Below are positions 50,591 through 59,794 of a stretch of DNA of 64,000 bases, in pieces; the first letter of the stretch is position 1; each line of letters starts with the position of its first letter. This stretch comes from Actinoallomurus bryophytorum (GTDB lineage Bacteria; Actinomycetota; Actinomycetes; Streptosporangiales; Streptosporangiaceae). The notes under the pieces are model-generated. The model saw only the letters and a list, made by a program, of their open reading frames with translations, searched no databases and had not been told where the DNA came from. The stretch spans positions 7,707,237 through 7,771,236 of the forward strand of contig NZ_VFOZ01000001.1 of the NCBI RefSeq assembly GCF_006716425.1, written 5' to 3'. The translations under genes and the position numbers were made by a program.

Positions 50591-52426
50591 ATGCGGAAGT
50601 CCATCGCCACGGTCTCGCTGAGCGGCCCGCTGGCCGGCAAGCTCACCGCCATCGCCGAGGCGGGGTTCGACGGCGTGGAGATCTTCGAGAACGACCTGCT
50701 GTCCAGCCCGCTGGCACCCGAGGAGATACGCCGGCGCGCGGCCGACCTCGGCCTGAGCATCGAGCTGTTCCAGCCGTTCCGCGACTTCGAGGCGGTCCCA
50801 CCCGGCATCCTCGCCGCCAATCTGCGCCGCGCCGAGCACAAGTTCGCGCTGATGGAACGCCTCGGCGCCTCGCGGCTGCTCGTGTGCTCCAGCGTCTCCC
50901 CGGACACCGTCGCGGACGACGCGCTCGCCGCCGAGCACCTGCGTCTCCTCGCCGACCGCGCCGCCGCCCATGGCATCCGGATCGCCTACGAGGCGCTCGC
51001 GTGGGGCCGCCATGTCGACGACTTCGAGCACGCCTGGCGGATCGTGGAGATGGCCGATCACCCGTACCTGGGCACGTGCCTGGACAGCTTCCACATCCTG
51101 TCGCGCGGCTCCGACCCGCGCGGCATCGAGGAGATCCCGGCCGAAAAGATCTTCTTCCTCCAGCTCGCCGACGCGCCGCCGCTGACCATGGACGTCCTGC
51201 AGTGGAGCCGCCACTACCGCTGTTTCCCCGGTCAGGGCGGCTTCGACCTGGCCGGGCTGGTCGGCCACGTCCTGCGCACCGGCTACGCGGGGCCGCTGTC
51301 ACTGGAGGTCTTCAACGACGTCTTCCGCCAGGCCGACGCCGGCCGTACGGCCAGGGACGCCATGCGCTCCCTCATCGCGCTGGAGGAGTCCGTCGCCCAG
51401 AGCCCGGCCGGGGCGGCCGAGCTCACCCGGCCACCCCGGCCGGTGGTCCCGACCGGGTTCGCCTTCGCGGAGCTGGCCACGCCCGACACCGGGCGGCTGA
51501 GCGGGCTGCTCACCACCCTCGGCTTCACCCGTACGGGCGGGCATCCCACCAAGCCCGTCGAGCTCTGGGCGCAGGACGGGGCCAGGATCCTGCTGAACAC
51601 CGGCAGCGCGCAGAGCGCGGCCGGCCCGGCCCTGTCCGCGATCGGGCTGGAGACCCCGGATCCGGCGGGCGCGGTCGAACGAGCGGAGTCCCTGCTCGCC
51701 CCGGTCCTGCCCCGTTCGCGCGCACCGCACGAGGCGCCGCTCGACGCGGTCGCCGCGCCCGACGGCACCGAGCTGTTCTTCTGCCGTACCGCCAGGCCGG
51801 ACCACCCGAGCTGGACCGACGACTTCACCGGCGTGCCGGGCGACCTTGCCGAGGCGGCGGGCATCACCCACATCGACCACGTGGCCCTCACCCAGCCCTG
51901 GCACTACTTCGACGAGGCGTCGCTCTTCTACCGCAGCGTCCTCGGGCTGCGGCCCGACGAGAGCCTGGAGCTCGCCGACCCGTACGGCCTGCTCCGCAGC
52001 CGGGCGGTCGCCACCACGGACGGCACCGTACGGATGGCGCTCAACGTCGCCTACGTCGGCGCGCACCCCGGCGCGCCCGACACTCCCTGGCAGCACGTCG
52101 CCCTGGGCAGCCGGGACATCGTCGCCACCGCCCGGCGGCTGAACGCCGCCGGCGACCTCCTGCTGGCCATCCCGGACAACTACTACGACGACCTCGAGGC
52201 CCGCCACGACCTGGGCGTGGAACGGCACCGTACGCTGCGCGAACTGGGCCTGCTGTACGACCGCGACCCGTACGGGGAGTTCCTGCACCTGTACACGAGG
52301 ACCACCGGCCGGGTCTTCTTCGAGGTCGTCCAGCGCATCGGCGGCTACCGGGGGTACGGGGCCGGCAACGCGCCGATCCGGCTGGCCGTCCAGCACGCAC
52401 CGCCCGCTGTCAGCGCGCGATCGTGA
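50591..52426 (+). CDS. qsuB: 3-dehydroshikimate dehydratase fused to HPPD-like domain
   Basis: A 611-residue bifunctional-looking protein. Residues 1-275 are a sugar-isomerase-type TIM barrel ('IATVSLSGPLAGKLTAIAEAGFDGVEIFENDLL', 'LGTCLDSFHILSRGSDP', 'GPLSLEVFND') that converts 3-dehydroshikimate to protocatechuate. Residues about 300-600 are two vicinal-oxygen-chelate halves like 4-hydroxyphenylpyruvate dioxygenase, with ligand candidates His in 'THIDHVALTQP', His in 'WQHVALGSRD' and Glu in 'RVFFEVVQRIGGYRGYG'. This fusion is known in QsuB of Corynebacterium, where the second domain helps dehydratase activity. ATG 50591 follows GGAGGAA. No downstream protocatechuate dioxygenase genes are in the window. 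Confidence 0.93.
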   Translation: MRKSIATVSLSGPLAGKLTAIAEAGFDGVEIFENDLLSSPLAPEEIRRRAADLGLSIELFQPFRDFEAVPPGILAANLRRAEHKFALMERLGASRLLVCSSVSPDTVADDALAAEHLRLLADRAAAHGIRIAYEALAWGRHVDDFEHAWRIVEMADHPYLGTCLDSFHILSRGSDPRGIEEIPAEKIFFLQLADAPPLTMDVLQWSRHYRCFPGQGGFDLAGLVGHVLRTGYAGPLSLEVFNDVFRQADAGRTARDAMRSLIALEESVAQSPAGAAELTRPPRPVVPTGFAFAELATPDTGRLSGLLTTLGFTRTGGHPTKPVELWAQDGARILLNTGSAQSAAGPALSAIGLETPDPAGAVERAESLLAPVLPRSRAPHEAPLDAVAAPDGTELFFCRTARPDHPSWTDDFTGVPGDLAEAAGITHIDHVALTQPWHYFDEASLFYRSVLGLRPDESLELADPYGLLRSRAVATTDGTVRMALNVAYVGAHPGAPDTPWQHVALGSRDIVATARRLNAAGDLLLAIPDNYYDDLEARHDLGVERHRTLRELGLLYDRDPYGEFLHLYTRTTGRVFFEVVQRIGGYRGYGAGNAPIRLAVQHAPPAVSARS

Positions 52427-52478
52427 CCTGAGCCATAAGATGAGTGCCGATCCGGATTCGCTGTCCTCGTGGAGCCCT

Positions 52479-53147
52479 ATGCCCGCCCAGCCCGTCACCG
52501 GCGCGCCGGAGGAACGCCGGCGCGACGCCGACCGTACGCGGGCGGAGATCCTCCAGGTCGCCCAGCGGGAGTTCGCGCGGCAGGGGTACGCCGGCGCCCG
52601 CGTGGACGAGATCGCCGCGCTGATGCGCACGACGAAGCGGATGATCTACTACTACTTCGGCGGCAAGGAGAAGCTGTACATCGCGGTCCTCGAGAAGGCC
52701 TACGCCGAGGTACGCGCCGCCGAGTCGACCATCGACGTGGAGCACCTCGCGCCCGTCGAGGCGATCCGCACCCTGGCCGAGCTGACCTTCGACCACCACG
52801 ACGCCCACCAGGACTTCATCAAGCTGGTCAGCATCGAGAACATCCACCGCGCCGAGCACCTGCGCCAGTCGGAGGCGCTGGTGAACCTCGGGGCGCCGGT
52901 GACCGAACTGATCTCGCGCATCCTGGAGGCGGGCCGGGCCGGCGGGGACTTCGTCGCGCCGGCCGACGCGGTCGACGTGCACATGATGATCAGTTCGTTC
53001 TGTTTCTTCCGCATCGCCAACCAGCACACGTTCGGCGCGCTGTTCGGCCGGGACCTGACCGCGGCCGAGCACCGGGCCCGGCACCGCACGATGGTCGGCG
53101 AGATGACCGTGGCATACCTCACCGGCGCGGGCAGCCCCACGTCCTGA
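52479..53147 (+). CDS. TetR-family regulator of the quinate/shikimate operon
   Basis: A 222-residue regulator: HTH 'TRAEILQVAQREFARQGYAGARVDEIAALMRTTKRMIYYYFGGKEKLYIAVLEKAY' and a helical ligand domain with His-rich 'LTFDHHDAHQDFIKLVSIENIHRAEHL'. ATG 52479 is chosen for its GGAG site; ATG 52440 is an earlier in-frame alternative without one. It is the last gene of the aroE-qsuB operon and probably represses it through the palindrome at 49694-49707. Its inducer is likely a pathway intermediate such as protocatechuate or quinate. Confidence 0.92.
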   Translation: MPAQPVTGAPEERRRDADRTRAEILQVAQREFARQGYAGARVDEIAALMRTTKRMIYYYFGGKEKLYIAVLEKAYAEVRAAESTIDVEHLAPVEAIRTLAELTFDHHDAHQDFIKLVSIENIHRAEHLRQSEALVNLGAPVTELISRILEAGRAGGDFVAPADAVDVHMMISSFCFFRIANQHTFGALFGRDLTAAEHRARHRTMVGEMTVAYLTGAGSPTS

Positions 53148-53172
53148 CCGGCAGGCGCCGGAGGGAGATCCT

Positions 53173-53193
53173 GGTCACGTCCACCGCGTGACC
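53173..53193 (+). terminator. Hairpin after the TetR gene
   Basis: GGTCACG-N7-CGTGACC, a 7-bp perfect stem 25 bases past the TetR stop and 50 bases before lpdA. Confidence 0.45.
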
Positions 53194-53242
53194 GGCAAGG
53201 CCGAGGGCGCGATCATCGGCGTGGCGCAATATCGTTCTGGGC

Positions 53243-54628
53243 ATGAGCACACATTTCGACGTCGTCGTTCTCGGCGCTGGGCCGGGCGGATACGTGGCCG
53301 CGATCCGGTCCGCCCAGCTGGGCTTCAAGACCGCGGTCATCGAGGAGCGCTACTGGGGAGGCGTCTGCCTCAACGTCGGCTGCATCCCCTCCAAGGCCCT
53401 GCTCCGCAACGCGGAGCTGGCGCACATCTTCACGCGTGAGGCGAAGACGTTCGGCATCGAGGCCGACGGCGAGGTGCGCTTCGACTTCGGCGCGGCGTTC
53501 AAGCGCAGCCGTACGGTCGCCGACGGGCGCGTCAAGGGCGTGCACTACCTGATGAAGAAGAACGGCATCACCGAGATCAACGGCCGTGGCTCCTTCACCG
53601 ACGCGAACACCATCGTCGTGGACGGCGAGACCGTCACCTTCGACCACTGCGTCATCGCGACCGGGGCCAGCGCCAAGCTGCTGCCCGGCACCTCGCTGTC
53701 CGAGCGGGTCGTGACCTTCGAGGAGCAGATCCTCAGCGACAGCCTGCCCGAGAGCATCGTCATCGCCGGCGCGGGTGCCATCGGCGTGGAGTTCGCGTAC
53801 GTCCTGGCCAACTACGGCGTCAAGGTGACGATCGTGGAGTTCCTGGACCGGCTCGTCCCGCTGGAGGACGAGGAGGTCTCCAAGGAGCTGGCCAGGCACT
53901 ACCGCAAGCTCGGCGTCGACGTGCTCACCTCCACGCGCGTCGAGGAGATCGACGAGTCGGGACCCAAGGTCCGCGTCACCGTCTCCAAGAACGGCGAGCA
54001 GAAGGTCCTGGAGGCCGACAAGGTGCTGCAGGCCATCGGCTTCGCGCCCAACGTCGAGGGCTACGGGCTGGAGAAGACCGGTGTCCGGCTCACCGAGCGC
54101 GGCGCGATCGACATCGATGGCCGCGGCCGTACGAACGTGCCCCACATCTTCGCGATCGGCGACGTGACCGCCAAGCTGATGCTCGCGCACGCGGCCGAGT
54201 CGATGGGCGTCGTCGCGGCGGAGACCATCGCCGACGCCGAGACGATGGAGCTCGACTACGTCATGATCCCGCGCGCGACCTTCTGCCAGCCGCAGATCGC
54301 CAGCTTCGGCTGGACCGAGGCCCAGGCCAGGGAGCAGGGCTTCGACGTCAAGGTCGCAAAGTTCCCCTTCACCGCGAACGGCAAGTCCCACGGACTCGGC
54401 GACCCGTCCGGCTTCGTGAAGATCCTCAGCGACGGCAAGTACGGCGAGCTGCTCGGCGCCCACCTGATCGGCGCGGACGTGGCCGAGCTGCTGCCCGAGC
54501 TCACCCTGGCCCAGCAGTGGGACCTGACCGTCCACGAGGCCGCCCGCAACGTGCACACCCACCCCACCCTCAGCGAGGCCGTGAAGGAGGCCCTCCACGG
54601 GCTCGCCGGCCACATGATCAACTTCTAG
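53243..54628 (+). CDS. lpdA: Dihydrolipoyl dehydrogenase
   Basis: A 461-residue FAD-disulfide oxidoreductase, the E3 of 2-oxoacid dehydrogenase complexes. It has the FAD loop '[20 protein letters not shown]', the redox-active disulfide in '[16 protein letters not shown]', the NAD loop '[19 protein letters not shown]', '[22 protein letters not shown]', and the catalytic His-Glu pair in '[15 protein letters not shown]'. ATG 53243. It stands alone, so it probably serves complexes encoded elsewhere. The protein ends 'GHMINF' and is followed by a convergent terminator. Confidence 0.97.
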   Translation: MSTHFDVVVLGAGPGGYVAAIRSAQLGFKTAVIEERYWGGVCLNVGCIPSKALLRNAELAHIFTREAKTFGIEADGEVRFDFGAAFKRSRTVADGRVKGVHYLMKKNGITEINGRGSFTDANTIVVDGETVTFDHCVIATGASAKLLPGTSLSERVVTFEEQILSDSLPESIVIAGAGAIGVEFAYVLANYGVKVTIVEFLDRLVPLEDEEVSKELARHYRKLGVDVLTSTRVEEIDESGPKVRVTVSKNGEQKVLEADKVLQAIGFAPNVEGYGLEKTGVRLTERGAIDIDGRGRTNVPHIFAIGDVTAKLMLAHAAESMGVVAAETIADAETMELDYVMIPRATFCQPQIASFGWTEAQAREQGFDVKVAKFPFTANGKSHGLGDPSGFVKILSDGKYGELLGAHLIGADVAELLPELTLAQQWDLTVHEAARNVHTHPTLSEAVKEALHGLAGHMINF

Positions 54629-54645
54629 GGGCCGAGACGGCGGAG

Positions 54646-54687
54646 GGACCTCCTGGCACGGCGCGACACCGACGCGACAGGAGGTCC
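54646..54687. terminator. Bidirectional terminator between lpdA and zinc-ribbon gene
   Basis: GGACCTCCTG (54646-54655) and CAGGAGGTCC (54678-54687) are perfect 10-base arms around a 22-base loop, between convergent genes. Confidence 0.65.
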
Positions 54688-54704
54688 TTGGGACGCGGGC
54701 CGGG

Positions 54705-55955
54705 TCAGAGGCGGTTCCAGGCGTACTTCGGAAGGCCGTGGCTGCTCGCGATCGGCTTCCACGCGGCGATCACCTGGCGCTTGGCCGGGCCGGCCTTGCC
54801 GTTGGCGGCGATGGCGTCCTTGTAGTGCGCCGTCAGCGGGGCGATCCTGCCGCCACAACCGCGTCCCTGCACCTCCTGGGCCCACGCGAGGTAGGCCTGG
54901 TCGGCCTTGAGAGAGCTCTGGTACGCGGCGACCATCGACTTGCGGAGGCCGGCACCGTCCGGCAGCTGGTCGACCTTGAGGCTCTTCGACTGGGAGAGCT
55001 CCTGCTGCCGGTCCCGTACGACCTGCTGGAAGCCGGGTACGCCGGCCGCGACGTCGTCGCAGGTCCTCAGGCGGGACGGCAGGTGCCCGCGCGCCGTCCT
55101 CCCGGACTTGAGGATCTGGTTGACGGCCGAGGCCTGCTGCGACGCACCGGCCGTGCCCGTCTTTCCGCCGGCCGTCTGTGAACCGCCCCCCGACCCGCCC
55201 TGCGTCAGCGCGTAGATCACGGCACCGCCGATGACGACCACCGCGGCTATGCCGCAGACCAGCAGCAGGTTCTTGCGGTTCTTCGCCGTACCGCCGTCCG
55301 CCGGGGGCGCGGCCGGGTCGCCCGCGCCCGGCGGAACGCCCTGGTCCCATCCGGCGGGGCCGAACGTGGGCGGCGGCGGGGCGCCGAGGTTCTGGGTGGC
55401 GTTCTCGTGGCCGGGCGGTGGCATCGGCGGGGCGTCGCGGTTCCACCCGGCGGGGTCGAAGGCGGGTGGCATCGGGCTGCCGAGGTGCTGGGTGGCGTTC
55501 TGGTCTCCCGGCGGTGGCATCGGCGGGGCGTCGCGGTTCCATCCGGCGGGGTCGAATGCCGGTGGCGGCGGGGCGCCGAGGTGCTGGGTGGCGTTCTCGT
55601 AGCCGGGTGGCGGCGCCGGCGGGGCGTCGCGGTTCCACCCGGCGGGGTCGAACGCGGGTGGCAGCGGGGCGTCCGCGTGCCGCGACGCCTGCTCCTCCGG
55701 CGGCGCCGGGTCCGGTGCCGGAGTCGCGCGGCGTATCGGCGGCAGCTCGGGCCATTCGTCGCCCGCGTCCCATACCGGAATCGGCATCGGCTCGGTCTTC
55801 GGGTTCGGCGGGCCGGCCTGGGGATTCGTCAGCGGTTCAGAGCCGAAGCGCGAATCCGAGCCGGGACGTTCCCCCGCCGACGGAAGCGGCGCGCCGCACC
55901 AGGTGCAGGCGGACCGGCCCGAGGGGACGTCGTTCTCACACGCCGGACACTTCAT
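54705..55955 (-). CDS. Zinc-ribbon, proline-rich-repeat membrane protein
   Basis: A 416-residue protein built of modules. An N-terminal zinc ribbon (C3-C6, C17-C20 in 'MKCPACENDVPSGRSACTWC') is followed by a Pro-rich linker with three and a half 32-residue repeats around 'PPAFDPAGWNRDAPPMPPPG'. Then comes one membrane helix ('NLLLVCGIAAVVVIGGAVIYAL', about 243-265) and an extracytoplasmic helical domain of about 140 residues with two Cys ('RTCDDVAAGVPGFQ', 'GRGCGGRIAPLTAHYKDAIA'). Each repeat carries Asn-Ala-Thr-Gln. It may be a regulatory or scaffold protein; the function is unknown. The outer domain resembles small cell-surface helical domains of actinomycete hypothetical proteins. Confidence 0.8.
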   Translation of the reverse strand: MKCPACENDVPSGRSACTWCGAPLPSAGERPGSDSRFGSEPLTNPQAGPPNPKTEPMPIPVWDAGDEWPELPPIRRATPAPDPAPPEEQASRHADAPLPPAFDPAGWNRDAPPAPPPGYENATQHLGAPPPPAFDPAGWNRDAPPMPPPGDQNATQHLGSPMPPAFDPAGWNRDAPPMPPPGHENATQNLGAPPPPTFGPAGWDQGVPPGAGDPAAPPADGGTAKNRKNLLLVCGIAAVVVIGGAVIYALTQGGSGGGSQTAGGKTGTAGASQQASAVNQILKSGRTARGHLPSRLRTCDDVAAGVPGFQQVVRDRQQELSQSKSLKVDQLPDGAGLRKSMVAAYQSSLKADQAYLAWAQEVQGRGCGGRIAPLTAHYKDAIAANGKAGPAKRQVIAAWKPIASSHGLPKYAWNRL

Positions 55956-56269
55956 CCACGGTCCTTTCTCGCCGACCAGTCCCCATCGATGGGAACAGTG
56001 TGCCGTTCACCGGCGGCGAGCGAACCCGGTCCCTCCCGCCGGCATCAGACCCGAAGAGCCTAGGCCCGGTTGGTACGCCCTTACACATCGACGCCGCTCG
56101 TACGGCGGCGTCCGGGCGAATCCCGGCACGCCGCCGGGCCCGTTTCGCAGGTCCGCCGGCCTCCTGCGCCCGGCGAGGACATGGCCGCCGTCGGCATACC
56201 ATCAACGCCAGCGGGACGGTGCGGACGGCAGAAGCGGCCGCACCTTCGACTACTCGCTGGAGGTGTCGA
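55956..56269. other. Divergent intergenic region
   Basis: 314 bases without a supported gene. GACGCCGC (56090-56097) and GCGGCGTC (56105-56112) form an 8-bp stem with a 7-base loop. Promoters for both flanking genes must lie here. Confidence 0.45.
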
Positions 56270-56812
56270 ATGACGGAGTTCGTTGCCCTGCTGCGCGGCG
56301 TCAATGTCGGTGGCCGGCAGAAGGTGCCGATGGCCGACCTGCGGGCGCTCCTCGGGGAGCTGGGCCACGCCGACGTGCGCACCCACCTGCAGAGCGGCAA
56401 CGCCATCTTCGGCACCGACCGCACGGACACCGACAAGATCGCCGAAGAGATCGAGCAGGGCATCGCACGCGAGATGGGCCTGCCCGCCATCGGCTGCCTG
56501 GTCTTCAACCGCGAGTACCTGCGGCGGGTCGTCGACGAGAACCCTCTGTCGGACATCGCGACCGAGCCCGCCAAGCTGCTCGCGATCTTCCTGTCCGAGC
56601 CGCCGGCCGCCGGCAAACTGCGGGCGATCGACGCGGACGCCTACAAGCCCGACGTGTTCGCCCCCGGCAAGCAGGAGATCTACGTCTGGTATCCGGACGG
56701 TATTCGCAACAGCAAGCTCACGCACGCCTTTTTCCAGAAGAAACTCGGCTGCCGAATCGCGACCGGGCGAAACTGGAACACGGTCAACGCGCTGCTGAAC
56801 AAGATGAACTGA
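56270..56812 (+). CDS. DUF1697 family protein
   Basis: A 180-residue protein with the full DUF1697 signature: 'FVALLRGVNVGGRQKVPMADLRALLGELGHADVRTHLQSGNAIF' at the N-terminus and 'SKLTHAFFQKKLGCRIATGRNWNTVNALLNKM' at the C-terminus. The family is widespread, often single-gene, and of unproven function. ATG 56270 has TGGAGG 8 bases upstream. No operon partner is visible. Confidence 0.92.
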   Translation: MTEFVALLRGVNVGGRQKVPMADLRALLGELGHADVRTHLQSGNAIFGTDRTDTDKIAEEIEQGIAREMGLPAIGCLVFNREYLRRVVDENPLSDIATEPAKLLAIFLSEPPAAGKLRAIDADAYKPDVFAPGKQEIYVWYPDGIRNSKLTHAFFQKKLGCRIATGRNWNTVNALLNKMN

Positions 56813-57013
56813 AAAGCGTCGCCCGCCGGCGCAGAGCTTACGGAATTCCTACGTGATCGGGGTCCGGCGACTCCGCGGGCACGGATCGTCGCATGCTGGA
56901 GGCCGACGTCCGTTCACCTCCTCAGGAGAGACCGTGGAACCCTCCGCCGTACGCTCGTGGTCGCGCCCGCTGCCCGGGACTCCGATCGACCAAGTGCCGT
57001 CCTGGAGGATTCG

Positions 57014-58705
57014 TTGATCACGCTCGTCCTGATCGGGCTCGTGGGCGGCCTGATCACGGGGATCTCGCCCTGCATCCTTCCCGTCCTGCCGGTGATCTTC
57101 CTGTCCGGCGGGGCACAGGGCGCGCGGGGCGCCTCGCCGGCCGGCGAGACGCGGGACGGCAGGCGCCCGTACCTCGTGGTGGCGGGCCTCGCCCTGAGCT
57201 TCAGCGTCTTCACGCTGGTGGGGACGCTGGTGCTCGACGCGTTGCCGCTGCCGCAGGACATCATCCGCTGGGCCGGCCTGGTGGTGCTGGTCCTGCTCGG
57301 CCTGGGCATGATGATCCCGCGCGTCGAGGCCCTGCTGGAGAAGCCGTTCTCGCGGATCCCGCAGCGCGGCGTCGGCGCGGACCGCGGCGGATTCGTGCTC
57401 GGCCTGGCCCTCGGAGCCGTCTACGTCCCGTGCGCCGGACCGGTTCTGGCGGCGATCACCGTCGCCGGCGCGACGGGACGGATCGGCGGCCGGACGCTCG
57501 TCCTGACCGTGGCCTTCGCCGTCGGGACCGCGTTCCCTCTGCTGATGTTCGCGCTGGCCGGCCGGGGGATCGCCGAGCGCCTGCGGGCGTTCCGCAGCCA
57601 CCAGCGCGGTATCCGCGTCGGTGCGGGGGCGGTGGTGATCGCGCTGGCCGTCGCCCTGACGTTCAACGTCACCGACGCCGTCCAGCGCGCGATCCCGGAC
57701 TACACCACGTCCCTGAACAACGCCCTGGACAGTCCGCACCGCGCGAGCAAGGCCCTGGGATCGAACCAGAGCGCGTCCCTCGCCGCCTGCGTGCGCGACG
57801 CGGGCCCGGCGGCCCTGCGGAACTGCGGCACCGCCCCCGCGATCTCGGGCATCCAGCAGTGGCTGAACTCCCCGCCGGTCGACCTCGCGTCGCTCAGGGG
57901 CAAGGTCGTCCTCGTCGACTTCTGGGCCTACTCCTGCATCAACTGCCAGCGTGCCATCGCCCACACGGAGGCCTGGTACTCCACCTACAAGGCGGACGGC
58001 TTCGAGGTGATCGGCGTGCACACGCCGGAGTACGCCTTCGAGCACACCGCCGGAAACGTGGCGGCCGGCGCCAAGCGGCTCGGCATCACCTATCCGGTCG
58101 CGCTGGACAACGACTACGCGACCTGGGACAACTACGGCAACGACTCCTGGCCGGCCGACTACCTGATCGACGCGAGCGGCACCATACGCTCCGTCACCAT
58201 CGGCGAAGGGGACTACGACGGGACCGAGTCGCTGATCCGCCGGCTGCTCACGGCGGCGAACCCCAAGGCGGCCCTGCCCGCAGCGACCCACGTCGCCGAC
58301 GCCACGCCGTCCGCGCCCCTGACGCCGGAGATGTACCTGGGGTCGGACCGTGCGGACTACTACGCGGGCGACTCCCCGCTCGGCCCGGGCACGAAGACCT
58401 TCACCGTCCCCTCATCCGTCCCCGACGACGGGTTCGCCCTGGGAGGCACCTGGTCGGTCGGGGAGGAGTCGCTGACGTCCAGGGCGAACGCCGCCATCGC
58501 GCTGAACTACGACGCCCACGACGTGTACCTCGATGTGGGCGGCTCCGGCACGCTCACGGTGAAGGAGGGCGGCAAGACCACGACGTACAAGGTCTCCGGG
58601 GCGCCGAACATCTACACGCTGGTCCACCACAAGGCCCAGGGACGTGCCACGCTGCGCGTGACCCTGTCCCCGGGCCTGAAGGCGTATTCCTTCACGTACG
58701 GCTGA
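57014..58705 (+). CDS. dipZ: DipZ-type CcdA-thioredoxin fusion
   Basis: A 563-residue three-part redox protein. First, a CcdA-like membrane domain (about 1-225) with paired cysteines in '[14 protein letters not shown]' and '[15 protein letters not shown]', which moves electrons across the membrane. Second, a thioredoxin-like domain (about 265-415) with active site CINC in '[20 protein letters not shown]'. Third, a beta-rich C-terminal module (about 430-563), as in mycobacterial DipZ. It should pass reducing power to extracytoplasmic disulfides. TTG 57014 is preferred because GGAGG lies 5 bases upstream; an earlier GTG at 56957 has no site. It is followed by a terminator shared with the sulfur-transport genes. 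Confidence 0.92.
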   Translation: MITLVLIGLVGGLITGISPCILPVLPVIFLSGGAQGARGASPAGETRDGRRPYLVVAGLALSFSVFTLVGTLVLDALPLPQDIIRWAGLVVLVLLGLGMMIPRVEALLEKPFSRIPQRGVGADRGGFVLGLALGAVYVPCAGPVLAAITVAGATGRIGGRTLVLTVAFAVGTAFPLLMFALAGRGIAERLRAFRSHQRGIRVGAGAVVIALAVALTFNVTDAVQRAIPDYTTSLNNALDSPHRASKALGSNQSASLAACVRDAGPAALRNCGTAPAISGIQQWLNSPPVDLASLRGKVVLVDFWAYSCINCQRAIAHTEAWYSTYKADGFEVIGVHTPEYAFEHTAGNVAAGAKRLGITYPVALDNDYATWDNYGNDSWPADYLIDASGTIRSVTIGEGDYDGTESLIRRLLTAANPKAALPAATHVADATPSAPLTPEMYLGSDRADYYAGDSPLGPGTKTFTVPSSVPDDGFALGGTWSVGEESLTSRANAAIALNYDAHDVYLDVGGSGTLTVKEGGKTTTYKVSGAPNIYTLVHHKAQGRATLRVTLSPGLKAYSFTYG

Positions 58706-58721
58706 CCTCGCCGCCGTGAAA

Positions 58722-58751
58722 GGCTCCTGCGGGTTACAGCCCGCAGGAGCC
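58722..58751. terminator. Bidirectional terminator overlapping a coding end
   Basis: GGCTCCTGCGGG and its complement (58740-58751) form a 12-bp perfect stem with a 6-base loop. The right arm encodes the last residues and the loop encodes the stop of the minus-strand YeeE-like gene, while the left arm follows dipZ. Confidence 0.85.
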
Positions 58752-59150
58752 GCGGTCGAGACGGAAGAACTTCGCGTTGGCCCAGCGGCAGAGCCAGATG
58801 CCGACGGCGACGCCGGCGATCGTGACGAGGGCGGGGAGATAGCCGGAGGCGACCTGGATGATCGGGATCGCCGGGCATCCACCCGAGATCGCCCAGCCGG
58901 TGCCGAACAGCACCGCGCCCGGTACGACGCCGGCGTGGATCCGTCCGCGTGTGCGGCGGACCCCGACGACGGCGAAGACCACCACGATGATCGCCACGGC
59001 GCCGGCGAAGGCGTAGAACATGCGCAGGTCCTGGAAGGTGAACATGCGGTTGAGCTGGGCGTAGTCGCCGAAGCCGATGTTGGCGACGACGAACCCGAGG
59101 GCCAGCCCGGCGATGACGTTGGCCATGAGGATTCCGCCACGGGTATGCAT
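58734..59150 (-). CDS. YeeE/YedE-like sulfur-transport membrane protein, second half
   Basis: A 138-residue protein with about four membrane helices ('MANVIAGLALGFVVANIGFG', 'FYAFAGAVAIIVVVFAVVG', 'VVPGAVLFGTGWAISGGCPAIPIIQVASG', 'ALVTIAGVAVGIWLCRW'). The Gly-Cys motif 'GWAISGGCPAI' corresponds to the conserved Cys of thiosulfate transporter TsuA/YeeE halves. It starts in a TGATG overlap with the upstream gene, so the two halves are made together and probably form one transporter for thiosulfate or a related sulfur compound. The coding end is part of a terminator hairpin. Confidence 0.88.
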   Translation of the reverse strand: MHTRGGILMANVIAGLALGFVVANIGFGDYAQLNRMFTFQDLRMFYAFAGAVAIIVVVFAVVGVRRTRGRIHAGVVPGAVLFGTGWAISGGCPAIPIIQVASGYLPALVTIAGVAVGIWLCRWANAKFFRLDRGSCGL

Positions 59151-59794
59151 CAGATCACCTTCCACAACAGGAAAGACACCAGGACCGCCGTGCCGAAGAA
59201 CACCGCGGTCGCGACGATGCTGACCGGCTGGAGGCGGCCGCAGCCGCTGAGGCCGTGGCCGGAGCTGCACCCTCCGGCGAGGCGGGTACCGAAGCCGACG
59301 AGTACACCGCCGAGGAACAGCACGCCGAACATCGTGGCCCGGTCGGCGGTCACGATCTGGCGGAAACCGTCGCCCATGTCGAAGCGGACCTTGAACCGGC
59401 CGGCGGTGACGGCCGCCACCCAGCCGCCGACGAGGATCGACAGCAGCAGGGCGGCCTGGGCGACCACCGGTGTCGAGCGCCGGCTCGTGTTCGAGGCACT
59501 CGTCTCCGCCGGCGGTGCACCAGCGGGAGCCGGTGCGTCCGCGTAGGCGGTACGCGGAGCGGGCGCTTCGGGAAGGGGTCCGAAGTGTTCGGCGGTGGCG
59601 GCGGCCAGCGCGTCGACGAGGGCGCGCTCGTCGGTGAACTCGGTCTCCAGCCGTTCGATGCGGCGTTCGGCGCGCCAGTGCAGGACGCGGTCCCATGCCG
59701 AGGACACCCCGAAGGGCTTGTCCGTGGTGAGGGTGTAGTTGATGGTGACGAGCGCGAGACCGATGGCCCCCGCCCACCAAGGCCAGTAGTTCAT
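59150..59794 (-). CDS. YeeE/YedE-like sulfur-transport membrane protein, first half
   Basis: A 214-residue protein. A short N-terminal helix ('YWPWWAGAIGLALVTINYTLT') is followed by a soluble Ala/Pro-rich linker (about 35-115), then membrane helices with the hallmark 'GTRLAGGCSSGHGLSGCGRL', in which the Cys is central to sulfur transfer in this family. The linker between helix 1 and the rest is long for the family. ATG 59794 has GAAAGG upstream. The start overlaps the stop of the preceding Cys-rich gene by 4 bases (ATGA). Confidence 0.88.
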   Translation of the reverse strand: MNYWPWWAGAIGLALVTINYTLTTDKPFGVSSAWDRVLHWRAERRIERLETEFTDERALVDALAAATAEHFGPLPEAPAPRTAYADAPAPAGAPPAETSASNTSRRSTPVVAQAALLLSILVGGWVAAVTAGRFKVRFDMGDGFRQIVTADRATMFGVLFLGGVLVGFGTRLAGGCSSGHGLSGCGRLQPVSIVATAVFFGTAVLVSFLLWKVI

